From: Arthrobacter alkaliphilus
Lineage (GTDB): Bacteria; Actinomycetota; Actinomycetes; Actinomycetales; Micrococcaceae
Direction: 5' to 3'
Length of the DNA: 64,000 nt
Assembly (NCBI RefSeq): GCF_021483235.1
Contig: NZ_JAKEEC010000017.1
Coordinates: 13,495 to 77,494, forward strand
Shown here: piece after piece, positions 50,633 through 59,310 of the stretch
How positions within the stretch are numbered: position 1 is the first letter of the stretch
How the letters are laid out: the number at the start of each line of letters is the position of its first letter
Translations under genes and position numbers: made by a program
The notes under the pieces: model-generated
Databases searched by the model: none
The model's input: only the letters and a program-made list of their open reading frames with translations
What the model was told of the DNA's origin: nothing

Positions 50633-52665
50633 CCGTTCTGCGGCTGGCCCGCTCCGAACTCAAGCGCATGACCGGCGGGCTCCTGCCCAAGCTGACCATC
50701 CTTGCCCTGACCATGGTGCCCCTGCTGTACGGAGCCGTGTACCTTTATGCGAACTGGGATCCGTACGGCAATCTCAACAAGATCGACGCCGCTTTGGTCG
50801 TCGAGGACGCGGGAGCCCAGCCGGCAAACGGCCCGGAACTGCAGGCAGGCCGGAAGGTTGCCGACAGCCTCGTGGAGAGCCACGTCTTCAACTGGCAGCG
50901 GGTAACCTCCACGGCGGAAGCAGACGCCGGTGTCGAATCCGGCAAGTACGCCTTCGCCTTGAAAATCCCGAAGGACTTCTCCGCAAACCTGGTCTCGCCC
51001 GGCAGCTTCAATGCGGCCAACCAGGCAATGCTCAACGTCACCACCAATGACGCGAACAACTACCTCCTGAGCACCATCGTCGACAAACTCACCACCGCGG
51101 TGCACTCCACGGTGGCCAAGGAAGTCGGCGAGGAAACCGCCAACCAGCTCCTCACAGGCTTCGGCACCATCCACGCCTCCATCGTCAAGGCGTCCGACGG
51201 CGCTTCACAGCTCGCCGACGGCGTCGGCAAGCTCAGCGACGGCGCGGCCAGCCTCCACGACGGCACCAGCAAGCTCAACAGCGGCGCCTCGGAGCTCCTG
51301 GCCGGTCAAACCAAGCTCCGCGACGGCGCGAACCAGCTGAACGACGGTGCAGGGCAGCTCAGCGGGGGACTCACGGAACTGAAGAACAAGACCGCATCCC
51401 TGCCCGCCGACACCCAGAAGCTGGCTGACGGCGCCGCCCAAGTAGCCGCCGGGAACGCGCAGCTGAACGCGAAGGTCCAGGACGCCGTCGGGCAGCTTGC
51501 AGCCTTCGACGCCGGGACGCGCGACCGCGTTGTGGGCAGCACACAGAGACTCGTGGCGAGCGGGGTCATCACCCAGGACCAGGCGAACAAGATCCTTGCC
51601 GACTTCGACTCCACTCCCGCACCCAGCCCCGTGACCGACGCCAAGGCCAAGATCTCGGCAGATGCCGCACAGATCCAGCAGCTTTCCAACGGATCAGCCG
51701 CGGTCAGTGCCGGCGCCACCAAGCTGGCGGGCGCCACCCCGGCGCTGACGGGTGCCATCGGCCAGGCCTCGGCAGGAGCGGACCAGCTCAGCTCGGGCGC
51801 TGCCGCGCTCGCCGCCGGCGAACAGTCCGCCGTCAACGGCACCGCGGCCCTAGCGGACGGCGCGGCAAAGCTCGACGACGGCGCGGCGCAGCTTGCGAGC
51901 GGCGCCGCAACTGCCGCGGACGGATCCCGTACCTTGGCGAGCGAGCTGGCGAAGGGCGCCGGCAAGGTCCCCAACCCGGACGACGCCCAAAAGAGCTCCG
52001 TTTCGAAGGTGATGGCCGATCCTGTCGCGGTCAACAACGTCTCGCAAGCCAAAGCAGGGTCCTACGGCGCGGGCCTCGCCCCGTTCTTCCTGACGCTGGC
52101 GCTGTGGATCGGGGTGTTCATGCTGGTCCAGGCCATGCGGCCGATTACCCAGCGGGCCTTGGCTTCGAACGCGGCGTCCTGGAAGATCGCTGTTGGCGGC
52201 TGGCTCCCGTTCTTCGCGGTGTCGGTGGTGCAGGCCAGCATCCTCACCCTCGTGGTGGATCTCGGGCTGGGCCTGAATGCGGCGCACCCCGTGTGGATGT
52301 GGTTGTTCATGCTGGCCGCGGCCATGGCGTTCACCGCCCTCATCCAGGGCATCGTGGCTTTGCTGGGAACCCCTGGAAAGTTCGTGGTGCTGATCCTGCT
52401 GGTCCTTCAGTTGGTGTCTTCCGGCGGTACCTTCCCGTGGCAGACCACGCCCATGCCGCTGCACGTGGTTCACGAGATCATGCCGATGGGCTACGTAGTG
52501 ACCGGCATGCGGCACCTGATCTACGGCGGCGACTTGTCCATGATCTGGCCGACTGTCCTGGGCCTGCTTGGCTACACTGTGCTGGGAGCCGCGCTTTCCA
52601 CGCTGGCTGTCCGCAAGCACAAGTTCTGGACACTCAAGACCCTGAAGCCGGAGATCGCGGTATGA
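50629..52665 (+). CDS. YhgE/Pip-domain membrane protein
   Basis: The 678-residue protein starts with a membrane segment (LPKLTILALTMVPLLYGAVYLYANWDPYGNLNKIDAALV), which is the YhgE/Pip N-terminal signature. A long extracellular region with repeated 7-residue units such as LADGVGKLSDGAASLHDGT and LNDGAGQLSGG fills residues about 190-460. A C-terminal set of five or six membrane helices (ABC-2-type, FFLTLALWIGVFMLVQA) ends the protein. Related proteins act in phage infection (Pip) or secretion of large molecules. The GTG start overlaps the previous stop. Confidence 0.88.
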   Translation: MTVLRLARSELKRMTGGLLPKLTILALTMVPLLYGAVYLYANWDPYGNLNKIDAALVVEDAGAQPANGPELQAGRKVADSLVESHVFNWQRVTSTAEADAGVESGKYAFALKIPKDFSANLVSPGSFNAANQAMLNVTTNDANNYLLSTIVDKLTTAVHSTVAKEVGEETANQLLTGFGTIHASIVKASDGASQLADGVGKLSDGAASLHDGTSKLNSGASELLAGQTKLRDGANQLNDGAGQLSGGLTELKNKTASLPADTQKLADGAAQVAAGNAQLNAKVQDAVGQLAAFDAGTRDRVVGSTQRLVASGVITQDQANKILADFDSTPAPSPVTDAKAKISADAAQIQQLSNGSAAVSAGATKLAGATPALTGAIGQASAGADQLSSGAAALAAGEQSAVNGTAALADGAAKLDDGAAQLASGAATAADGSRTLASELAKGAGKVPNPDDAQKSSVSKVMADPVAVNNVSQAKAGSYGAGLAPFFLTLALWIGVFMLVQAMRPITQRALASNAASWKIAVGGWLPFFAVSVVQASILTLVVDLGLGLNAAHPVWMWLFMLAAAMAFTALIQGIVALLGTPGKFVVLILLVLQLVSSGGTFPWQTTPMPLHVVHEIMPMGYVVTGMRHLIYGGDLSMIWPTVLGLLGYTVLGAALSTLAVRKHKFWTLKTLKPEIAV

Positions 52666-53312
52666 GTATGCAAGAGCCCGGCCTCCCAGCCGCCAGCACG
52701 GAACCCGACAACCCCGAGAAGAAGCTCCGCCCGGCCCGCACCAACGCGACCAAGCAGCGCCTCTTCGACGCCTCGATGGAACTGATCGGCGAGCGCGGCG
52801 CAGCAGGGGTGACGGTGGACGAGATCGCCGCGGCAGCCGGGGTGTCCAAGGGCACGGTCTATTACAACTTCGGCAGCAAGTCCGATCTGATCGCCCAGTT
52901 GCTGCGCCACGGCGTCGACATCATGCTCGGGCGGCTCCAGGCAATTGAGGGCTTGCACACCGAGCCGCTTGAGGCGATGGAGGCCATGCTCGGCCAAGCC
53001 ATGGACTTCATGGACGACTACCCGTCCTTCGCACGGCTCTGGATCAGCGAGAACTGGCGGACTCCCAGCGAATGGGGCAAGCTTTTCGTCGAACTCCGCA
53101 GCGAGTTGTTGGCGGTGATCGGCGCAGCGATCGAGAAGGTCGCCGCCGCCTACCCGGTGGATGCCGGCATTGCCCGGGGCAGCCTTGAAGCGGCCATGTT
53201 CGGAGCGATCTTCGTGGTGGGCCTTGACCGGCAGACGTACAACCCGGAGCGCACCCGTGAACAGAGCATTGCCGCCATCATGACCATCATGCGCGGCTAC
53301 GTGCTGCGGTAA
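52662..53312 (+). CDS. TetR family transcriptional regulator
   Basis: The protein has 216 residues, beginning at the ATG that overlaps the YhgE stop by 4 bp. The helix-turn-helix is TKQRLFDASMELIGERGAAGVTVDEIAAAAGVSKGTVYYNFGSKSDLIAQLL, a canonical TetR N-terminus. The ligand domain (residues about 85-210) has no recognised effector pocket. It is the last gene of the operon that starts behind an 18-bp palindromic operator, so negative autoregulation of the exporter-like operon is likely. Confidence 0.93.
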   Translation: MSMQEPGLPAASTEPDNPEKKLRPARTNATKQRLFDASMELIGERGAAGVTVDEIAAAAGVSKGTVYYNFGSKSDLIAQLLRHGVDIMLGRLQAIEGLHTEPLEAMEAMLGQAMDFMDDYPSFARLWISENWRTPSEWGKLFVELRSELLAVIGAAIEKVAAAYPVDAGIARGSLEAAMFGAIFVVGLDRQTYNPERTREQSIAAIMTIMRGYVLR

Positions 53313-53364
53313 CGGTATGGCAACTGCCGCGTCTTGAGGGCGTGGCGCCGCCGGCCGGTCAGGG

Positions 53365-54012
53365 ATGATTAATCCCATGCGTCACATGGGGAACAGCGGA
53401 AAGCTTGCGATCATCTCTGCCGTGGTGTCCGCCGGCTTGCTGGTACTCCTCGCCATAACCCTCGACGAAACCGTGATGTACATCTTCCTCGGGGTTGTGG
53501 CGATCGGCTACCTCGCGTGCGTCGCCGAGGTTTTCACCCGTCGCAGGTACTTCATGCTGGTTCTCGGAGCCATCGCGACCATCCTGTTCATCGGCTTCGG
53601 AATCGCGTTCCTGCGCATGTGGGGACTCGCCTTCAACCAAGACGAAAACGCCCTCGGCAGCGCAGTCAGCACCAAGGATTCGGATATCTACTTCTACCTC
53701 GCAGCGGCTGCCGGATGCGGGTCCTTGCTCGTCCTCTTCCTGGGCGCGGTATGGCCGTCACGCCGCGCGAAGTCGCCGGTCCGTCCGGCTTCCCGGCGTC
53801 CGGCGGCCCGCCCTGCACTTCGGCAGGCACCGGCATCTGCCAGGCCCGCCCCGCGACCGGCGACCCGCCCGGCGTCGGGAGCTGCCAAACGCCCCGTACC
53901 GCGCACCCCCGCACCCCGCACTCCGGCGCCGCGCACCTCCGCCAAGCGCCCGACGTCGGGCTCGCCTAAACCAGCGCCGGCGGCTCAGCGCAAGGCCGCC
54001 CCCAAGCGCTGA
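53365..54012 (+). CDS. Hypothetical membrane protein with Pro/Ala/Arg-rich tail
   Basis: The 215-residue protein has four predicted helices in the first 135 residues (LAIISAVVSAGLLVLLAITLD, TVMYIFLGVVAIGYLACVAEVF, and two more). A disordered tail of about 80 residues follows, rich in Pro, Ala, Arg and Ser, with repeats like RTPAPRTPAPRTSAKR. Such tails may bind the cell wall or nucleic acid, but no function is known. The 3' end overlaps the end of the convergent EamA gene by 28 bp. Confidence 0.65.
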   Translation: MINPMRHMGNSGKLAIISAVVSAGLLVLLAITLDETVMYIFLGVVAIGYLACVAEVFTRRRYFMLVLGAIATILFIGFGIAFLRMWGLAFNQDENALGSAVSTKDSDIYFYLAAAAGCGSLLVLFLGAVWPSRRAKSPVRPASRRPAARPALRQAPASARPAPRPATRPASGAAKRPVPRTPAPRTPAPRTSAKRPTSGSPKPAPAAQRKAAPKR

Positions 54013-54932
54013 CGTTCGCCGGAAACCACCGGAACCCCGGGCCTCACGCGCCGCTGCAGCACCGCCGTCGCCACGCCGCCCAGCAGGAGCAGGCCGCCGG
54101 CCAGTTCCGCCGTCGTCGGGACCTCTGAGATAAGCAGCCATGCCGCGGTCATGCCCACCACCGGGACCAACAACGTGAAGGGCACCACGGCCGAGCTCGG
54201 GTAGAGGCTGAGCAGCCGGTTCCAAATTCCAAAGCCCACCAGGGAGGCGAATACCGCCGTATAGAGGGCGCTGAGGATGGTCGCCGGCTGAAGGTTGGCA
54301 AGGGTCCCGCCCACGGCCGCCGGTCCGTCCACGATCAGCGACAGGCCTGCGAGCGGCAACGGGACCACGGCCCCGGACCAGACCACCAGACCCAGGCCCG
54401 AGGTGGCTTTGGCCTTGCGCGCGATGATGTTGCCTGCTGCCCAAGACAATGCAGCTGCGAGCACAATCATGAGGGGCACCACCGGGGCCACGAGGCTGCG
54501 CCCCACCGCCACGAGGGCCAGTCCGGCGACACCGAGGACCACCCCGGTCAGCTGCCGCCTGCTCGGCCGCTCCCCCAGGAACCTGGCCGCCAAAAGCACG
54601 GTGAGGAGCACCTGCGCCTGCAGCACCAGCGAAGCAAGGCCCGCCGGCATTCCGAGCGCCATGCCCAGGTAAAGCAGGCCGAACTGCCCTGCACTCATGA
54701 AGAGTCCGACGCCGACGATTGCCTTCCAGCCGATGTCCGGTTTGCGGACGAAGAAGATGCCAGGGAACACCACAAGGACGAAGCGGATGGCCACGAAAAG
54801 CAGCGGGGGCACGTCTGCTGCTCCACCGCTCCCATTCCCGTTTGCGGGATGGAGGCCAAAGTCGATGGCAACGAAATTCAGGCCCCAAAGGACGGCGACG
54901 AGGACGGCGAGTGCTGAGTGTCGGATATTCAC
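53985..54932 (-). CDS. EamA family transporter (DMT superfamily)
   Basis: The 315-residue protein has ten predicted helices in two EamA repeats. The N-terminal repeat starts LAVLVAVLWGLNFVAIDFGL and includes GLLYLGMALGMPAGLASLVLQ; the C-terminal repeat includes YTAVFASLVGFGIWNRLL and AVVPFTLLVPVVGMTAAWLLISEVP. Such proteins usually export amino acids or metabolites. The gene is divergent from the LysR gene 55005, a frequent pairing with the regulator controlling the exporter. Confidence 0.9.
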   Translation of the reverse strand: MNIRHSALAVLVAVLWGLNFVAIDFGLHPANGNGSGGAADVPPLLFVAIRFVLVVFPGIFFVRKPDIGWKAIVGVGLFMSAGQFGLLYLGMALGMPAGLASLVLQAQVLLTVLLAARFLGERPSRRQLTGVVLGVAGLALVAVGRSLVAPVVPLMIVLAAALSWAAGNIIARKAKATSGLGLVVWSGAVVPLPLAGLSLIVDGPAAVGGTLANLQPATILSALYTAVFASLVGFGIWNRLLSLYPSSAVVPFTLLVPVVGMTAAWLLISEVPTTAELAGGLLLLGGVATAVLQRRVRPGVPVVSGERQRLGAALR

Positions 54933-55004
54933 GATTCAACTCTGGCAGCGTTGTTGATGAAGCACCAGCGTTGAATTCTGCATCACATCATGTACGTTTA
55001 CTTC

Positions 55005-55922
55005 ATGATTGAAATCGCGGCTCTCCGGGCCCTTGTAGCAGTGGAACAGCAAGGCTCGGTGGTGGCGGCCTCGGAGGCCATGGGCTTCAGCCCCTCTGCG
55101 GTGTCGCAGCAGATCAAAAAGCTCGAAAAGCAGAGCGGCGTGACGGTCCTCGAGCGCCACGGCCGCGGCGTTCTGCTGACGGACCGGGGCATGGCGCTGG
55201 CAGAGTACGGACGTCGAATCCTGGGCGAGTTGGAGGAGCTGCAGGCCACCCTCCTCGCCGACCCAGCCAAGCCGAGCGGCGTGCTTCGGCTCATGGCATT
55301 CTCCACTGCTTGCCGCGGGCTAGTGGGGCCGATGCTCGGGAAACTGGGCCCGACTCTGGCTGGTACCGGGCTTGAGGTGCGCGTTGTGGCCGAGGACCCG
55401 CGCGAGGCCGTCCAAAGGGTCGCCACCGGTGAAGCCGATCTCGGCGTCGTGCACAACTGGCATTCAGTACCATTGGTCATTCCGGAGAACATGGTCCACG
55501 AGGACCTGTGCCTGGACACCGCCGACGTCCTGCTGAATTCAGCGCATCCGCTTGCCGGCCGGACCGCCGTCGAGCCTTCCGACCTCGTGGACGAAAGCTG
55601 GATCAGCACCCCTGCAGGCGCCATTTGCAATGAGGCGTTGCTGGCAATCCTCGCGGGACTTGGGCGGGTGCCGGACATCCGCATCTACGACCCCGACTTT
55701 TCCACCCATATCGGTATGGTCCAGCAGGGTGTGGCGGTGGCGCTTGTGCCCCGGCTCGGCAGGCCCGAGCTCCCCGCTGGAGTGGTGGCGGTGCCCGTGG
55801 TCAACCCGATGCAGCAACGCCAGGTGGGAATCGTGTACCGGAAGACCATGACGGCGAGCCCCAGCATCCGCCATGTGGTTGGCCTGTTGCGCGAGGTAGC
55901 CGGCGGACTCGACGTGGGCTAA
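55005..55922 (+). CDS. LysR family transcriptional regulator
   Basis: The 305-residue protein starts at the ATG of MIEIAAL. The helix-turn-helix is LRALVAVEQQGSVVAASEAMGFSPSAVSQQIKKLEKQSG, and the effector domain has the periplasmic-binding fold with PAGAICNEALLAILAGLG and FSTHIGMVQQGVAVALVPRLG. It is divergent from the EamA transporter; the short promoter gap contains a TTGATG...CATCA inverted pair, which LysR proteins often use. It probably controls export by the neighbouring transporter. Confidence 0.92.
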   Translation: MIEIAALRALVAVEQQGSVVAASEAMGFSPSAVSQQIKKLEKQSGVTVLERHGRGVLLTDRGMALAEYGRRILGELEELQATLLADPAKPSGVLRLMAFSTACRGLVGPMLGKLGPTLAGTGLEVRVVAEDPREAVQRVATGEADLGVVHNWHSVPLVIPENMVHEDLCLDTADVLLNSAHPLAGRTAVEPSDLVDESWISTPAGAICNEALLAILAGLGRVPDIRIYDPDFSTHIGMVQQGVAVALVPRLGRPELPAGVVAVPVVNPMQQRQVGIVYRKTMTASPSIRHVVGLLREVAGGLDVG

Positions 55923-55934
55923 CGGCCGGGGCCA

Positions 55935-55991
55935 CGAACTGGCACCAAATGCCCGCAAAATTCGATACTGGGGGCATCTGCTGCCAGTTCG
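55935..55991. repeat. Long hairpin between convergent genes
   Basis: Perfect 10-bp arms CGAACTGGCA (55935-55944) and TGCCAGTTCG (55982-55991) enclose an inner pair ATGCCC/GGGCAT. No U-tract follows. It lies between the convergent LysR and SixA genes and may be a bidirectional terminator or another dispersed palindromic element. Confidence 0.65.
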
Positions 55992-56008
55992 CTCGCTCGG
56001 GATACGAC

Positions 56009-56536
56009 TTACTTGGGACGCGGCACGGCGAAGTGGGTCAGGCGGGCGTCCTGGCCGTCCAACTCGGCCCAGGGCTTTTCCAATTCCATCACCGTCATGG
56101 CACTCGTGGGGTAGCGCGTCGCTGCATCCATGTAGGCATCGTGGTCCGAATCTCGGGATGCCAAGTGCATCGCGAGGTCCTGTACACCGGGCATGTGCGA
56201 AAAGATCATGAGCGTGGTGACGGTTTCCGGCACATGGTTGATGACTGCCAACATGCGCGACGCTGGCGCCGCATACAGACCGTCCTCGAGTTTCGGCGTG
56301 GGCGCCTTGTCCCCCAGCTCGCTGCACACCCACGTGCAGGTCTGCCGGGTCCGCAGCGCGGACGAACACAGGATGAAGTCCGGAATCACATGGTGCTTGA
56401 GGAGCCATTTCCCGGCAAGCGGCGCTTCACGGTGGCCGCGTTCGGCGAGGGGCCGCTCATGATCGGGCACCCCCATCGGCCAGTCCGACTTGGCATGCCG
56501 CATGATCACCAGGCGCTTGATGTGATGCTCGCTCAT
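56009..56536 (-). CDS. SixA-type histidine phosphatase
   Basis: The 175-residue protein begins KRLVIMRHAKSDWPMGVPDHERPLAERG, the RHxKS motif of the SixA/phosphohistidine phosphatase group. A second active-site block lies in FILCSSALRTRQTCT, and the catalytic pair is completed by the His in LMIFSHMPGVQDLAMHL. SixA removes phosphate from histidine-phosphotransfer proteins, so it may act on a signalling phosphorelay. The gene is monocistronic on the minus strand, convergent with the LysR gene. Confidence 0.88.
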   Translation of the reverse strand: MSEHHIKRLVIMRHAKSDWPMGVPDHERPLAERGHREAPLAGKWLLKHHVIPDFILCSSALRTRQTCTWVCSELGDKAPTPKLEDGLYAAPASRMLAVINHVPETVTTLMIFSHMPGVQDLAMHLASRDSDHDAYMDAATRYPTSAMTVMELEKPWAELDGQDARLTHFAVPRPK

Positions 56537-56593
56537 TCCCCCAGCCTATAGCCGCGGAGGCACATGCTTACTGGACTAGGGAAGCCAAAAGGC

Positions 56594-56866
56594 GGCACAT
56601 CCCGAAAGCGCCCGCCGAAACTAGACGGGCGCTGTAGCGTGAGCGGAATATCCCGAAAGCGCCCGCCCAAACTGCAAGGGCGCTGTAGCGCGAGCGGAAT
56701 ATCCCGAAAGCGCCGTTGTTGCGTGAGGTACGAGCGCAGGCGCCGAGGGATGTTCCGCGGAAGCGAAAGTGCCCGCCCCAGCAAAGGGACGAGCGCAGGC
56801 ACCGAGGGATGTCCCGCGGAAGCGCAAGCGCCCGCCCCCAGAGAAGGAGCGAGCGCAGGCGCGGAG
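56594..56866. repeat. Five-unit tandem repeat, 51-60 bp units
   Basis: Units begin at 56594, 56645, 56696, 56748 and 56807. Units 1 and 2 (51 bp) share TATCCCGAAAGCGCCCGCC and GGGCGCTGTAGCG. Units 3-5 shift to ATCCCG..GGAAGCG and GAGCGCAGGC..CGAGGGAT. The unit contains small inverted pairs (GCGCCCG/CGGGCGC), so it may fold as RNA. It lies in the gene-free stretch between the SixA gene and the winged-helix gene. Confidence 0.8.
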
Positions 56867-56900
56867 GGATTGTGCCGCCTTCTGGCGGTTCCGAACCTAG

Positions 56901-57770
56901 TTAGATCGAGTATTCCGGAGCGGCCCAGACAATGACCTCGGGGTGCTCGTAGAAGCGGTAGCCCTGGCCCCGAACGGTGCGCACCGTGTTGGCGAGACGG
57001 CCGAGCTTGGAGCGGAGGCGGCGGATGTGGACGTCGATCGTGCGCTCATTGGGCACCTCTTCGGCATTGCGCCACAGGCCCTCGAGGAGTTCGTCGCGGC
57101 CCACGGTCCGGGTGCCGTTCTCGACGAGGTAGTTGAGGAGCTCGAATTCCTTGAACGTGAGGTTCAGGGATTCGCCGTCGAGGTGCACCTCACGACGGGC
57201 AAGGTCGATCAGGACGCCGGACGGGCGGGCTTCCTGCGCAGGCTGCTGGCGAAGCGACTCGGAGCGAGGGCGGTTGCCGACGGTGGGGTCGCCGAATGTC
57301 GAGCGGACAACGTCGAGCGCGGAACCGGGCGCGTTGGCCGGGGCTACCGCGACGGCGGCATAGCTCTCGGCACCGGAAACCAAAGACTGCGCGTAGGCCC
57401 GGATCTCCTGTGCAAGCTTGGCGATGGAGGTTCCGGCGGCCGCGGCCGTGTCTTCGTCGATGCCCATGTAAAGCACAAAGCCGCGGGCCACATTGTCATT
57501 TGCAACGGGACGGATGGAGCGGTCCGCTGGAGCCAGGACAGGCGTCGGAGCGGTCATCGGCGAGGCCTCGTTGGCGGGAACCGCGCGGAGCTGGCCATAG
57601 GAGTTGGGGTTGTAGCCCTGGGGGACGTACCCGGGCACCTGGCTGCTACCCTGCGGTGCGGGCTGGGCGTGGGCCGGGCGGTTGCCGAAGCCTGGACGCA
57701 GGCCGGCGTTCGACGCGGCCTTATTGGCATTACGGACGGAGATGTGGACGTATCCGGATGCAACTGACAT
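56901..57770 (-). CDS. Orphan winged-helix (OmpR-type) transcriptional regulator
   Basis: The 289-residue protein has an N-terminal low-complexity region, a central block RSIRPVANDNVARGFVLYMGIDEDTAAAAGTSIAKLAQEIRAYAQSL of unknown fold, and a C-terminal OmpR-type winged helix (LTFKEFELLNYLVENGTRTVGRDELLEGLW, then IDVHIRRLRSKLGRLANTVRTVRGQGYRFY). There is no response-regulator receiver, so it is not a normal two-component regulator. GAGGTAAG lies eight bases before the ATG. It is preceded by an unusually long AT-rich leader. Confidence 0.75.
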   Translation of the reverse strand: MSVASGYVHISVRNANKAASNAGLRPGFGNRPAHAQPAPQGSSQVPGYVPQGYNPNSYGQLRAVPANEASPMTAPTPVLAPADRSIRPVANDNVARGFVLYMGIDEDTAAAAGTSIAKLAQEIRAYAQSLVSGAESYAAVAVAPANAPGSALDVVRSTFGDPTVGNRPRSESLRQQPAQEARPSGVLIDLARREVHLDGESLNLTFKEFELLNYLVENGTRTVGRDELLEGLWRNAEEVPNERTIDVHIRRLRSKLGRLANTVRTVRGQGYRFYEHPEVIVWAAPEYSI

Positions 57771-58317
57771 GGATTGCTTACCTCAAAGTGAATAGCCGTC
57801 ATCGCGGCTTCGAATGCTGGTCTGGTCCCCGCAATGAAATGGGGAGGGGCGCCCGACGCTGGGCAGGGGGCGAATGCCTGAAACTTCCTAGGGTCTGAAG
57901 TTAGGCGTGCATTCGACAACAGCCCATCGAAACACCAGCGGGTGTGCTGGTCTCGATCGCTGCGGCTGCAGAAGCTGTTGAGTTCTTGTTCACATTTGAA
58001 GTGTGCAACGTAATAAAGCGAACTTGCAAGTAACAAAGCACCAAAACGTCCACATTTTGAGACGAATCGGACTATTGTGCCGCAGATCACAATTCAGACA
58101 TGTCCAAATGTGACCCCTTTGCGTTCGTCACACTGACGTTTATCGACGAAATAATCGAATAAAATTTGATTAAGCCTCAAGCATCTGAATCTCGGACGAC
58201 GTCACGCGCTTGCCCTTGAATCTCGAGATATGAAACAACCGTTGTCCAATCGAGGGTTTGCGTCCCGCGAAAATTCTTTGGCAAATCCCCTGCCAAGCCC
58301 TTGCAAACCCTTCGGCG
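57771..58317 (-). other. 547-bp AT-rich leader of the winged-helix gene
   Basis: No gene was found on either strand in this 547-bp stretch, which is the 5' region of the winged-helix regulator and the 3' region of the diguanylate cyclase. It is clearly richer in A/T than the rest of the window. TCACA (58087-58091), TGTGAC (58109-58114) and GTCACA (58127-58132) form a cluster of CRP-type half-sites, with TGTGAC/GTCACA as an inverted pair 12 bases apart. A small frame of 60 codons at 58170-58352 is not convincing. Confidence 0.55.
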
Positions 58318-59310
58318 TCACGCCGCGTCAGTGGTTTCCCGCTTCGGCTCATGCCGTGGCTTGCACCGATACATGTCTGCGTCGGCCTGGGTGAGGAGTT
58401 GCCGCGCCAATTCTTCCCGCGCGTCGGGGAGCATCGGCCTCATCTTTGCGGTCACCGCTTGGCCGACGGCGAGCTCGACGCGCAGCTTCGACTCCCCCAC
58501 GAGGCACCCCGGATCGACGTTGCTCAAGATGCGGGCGGCGATGACGGCAATTTCTTCGGGTGATTCCAAGTCCGGGAGGAGGACGACGAATTCGTCACCG
58601 CTGTATCGCGCGACTGTATCGACCTCGCGGACCGCCCCGGCCAAGCGTCCGCCGACATGGCGCAGGACCTGGTCCCCCGCTGCGTGGCCATAGGTGTCAT
58701 TGATGTCCTTGAAGCTATTGATGTCACAGAACAAGAGACCGACATACAGTCCATGGATCCCGGCCCGCTCCAAGGCCTCGTCAAGGCGCGACGTAAACAA
58801 CGTCCGGTTCGGCAAACGGGTCAGGGCATCATGCATGGCTTGATGCCTAGCTTCTTCAAGGAGCTTGGCGCGTTCGGATTCCGATTCTTCAAGCCTGCGC
58901 AACGTGGCGGCAAGTTCCCGCTCATAAAGGCGCCTCTCGTGGACGCCGAACACGACGACGACGTTGAGTTCGGACTCGGAGGCGGTCGGTCCTTCCGTGG
59001 AAAGCGATGTCCGGGACACCGCAAGCAATACCGGCGCTCTTTCGCCGTTGACGGCGAGAATCTCCACCGCAAGCTCTTTCACCGAACCTTTGGATTCGAT
59101 GGCCGGCATGGCATGGGTCAGGAACATGATCCTGTCGCCGGCGGGCAAGAGGGCGAGCAGGTTCAGCCCGAGCAGCTCTTCCTGGCCACGTCCGGTCCAC
59201 TCGTACATCGTCCGGTTCGCATCGACGATCGTGCCGTCCGGCCGGGTAAGCAGGTAACCGGCAGGGGCTGCGTCGAATATTTGCCGGTACCCCGCCGTTC
59301 CGTCGCTCAT
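58318..59310 (-). CDS. PAS-GGDEF diguanylate cyclase
   Basis: The 330-residue cytosolic protein has a PAS domain (residues about 8-110, with GYLLTRPDGTIVDANRTMYEWTG and FLTHAMPAIESKGSVKE), a coiled-coil linker (RLEESESERAKLLEEAR) and a GGDEF domain. The active-site loop reads RYSGDEFVVLLP at residues 235-246, a GGDEF variant, and the inhibitory RxxD site (R228-D231) lies five residues upstream. It should make cyclic di-GMP. The start overlaps the RsbQ-like stop by 4 bp (ATGA), and the PAS type is the one that follows RsbQ-like hydrolases. Confidence 0.9.
   Translation of the reverse strand: MSDGTAGYRQIFDAAPAGYLLTRPDGTIVDANRTMYEWTGRGQEELLGLNLLALLPAGDRIMFLTHAMPAIESKGSVKELAVEILAVNGERAPVLLAVSRTSLSTEGPTASESELNVVVVFGVHERRLYERELAATLRRLEESESERAKLLEEARHQAMHDALTRLPNRTLFTSRLDEALERAGIHGLYVGLLFCDINSFKDINDTYGHAAGDQVLRHVGGRLAGAVREVDTVARYSGDEFVVLLPDLESPEEIAVIAARILSNVDPGCLVGESKLRVELAVGQAVTAKMRPMLPDAREELARQLLTQADADMYRCKPRHEPKRETTDAA

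Noticed and set aside
56594..56866. The 51-60 bp tandem repeat as a CRISPR array
   Set aside because: The whole unit repeats, leaving no unique spacers between repeats, and no cas gene is near.
58170..58352. A 60-codon minus-strand frame in the AT-rich leader
   Set aside because: It overlaps the end of the diguanylate cyclase gene, has no ribosome site and no known motif.
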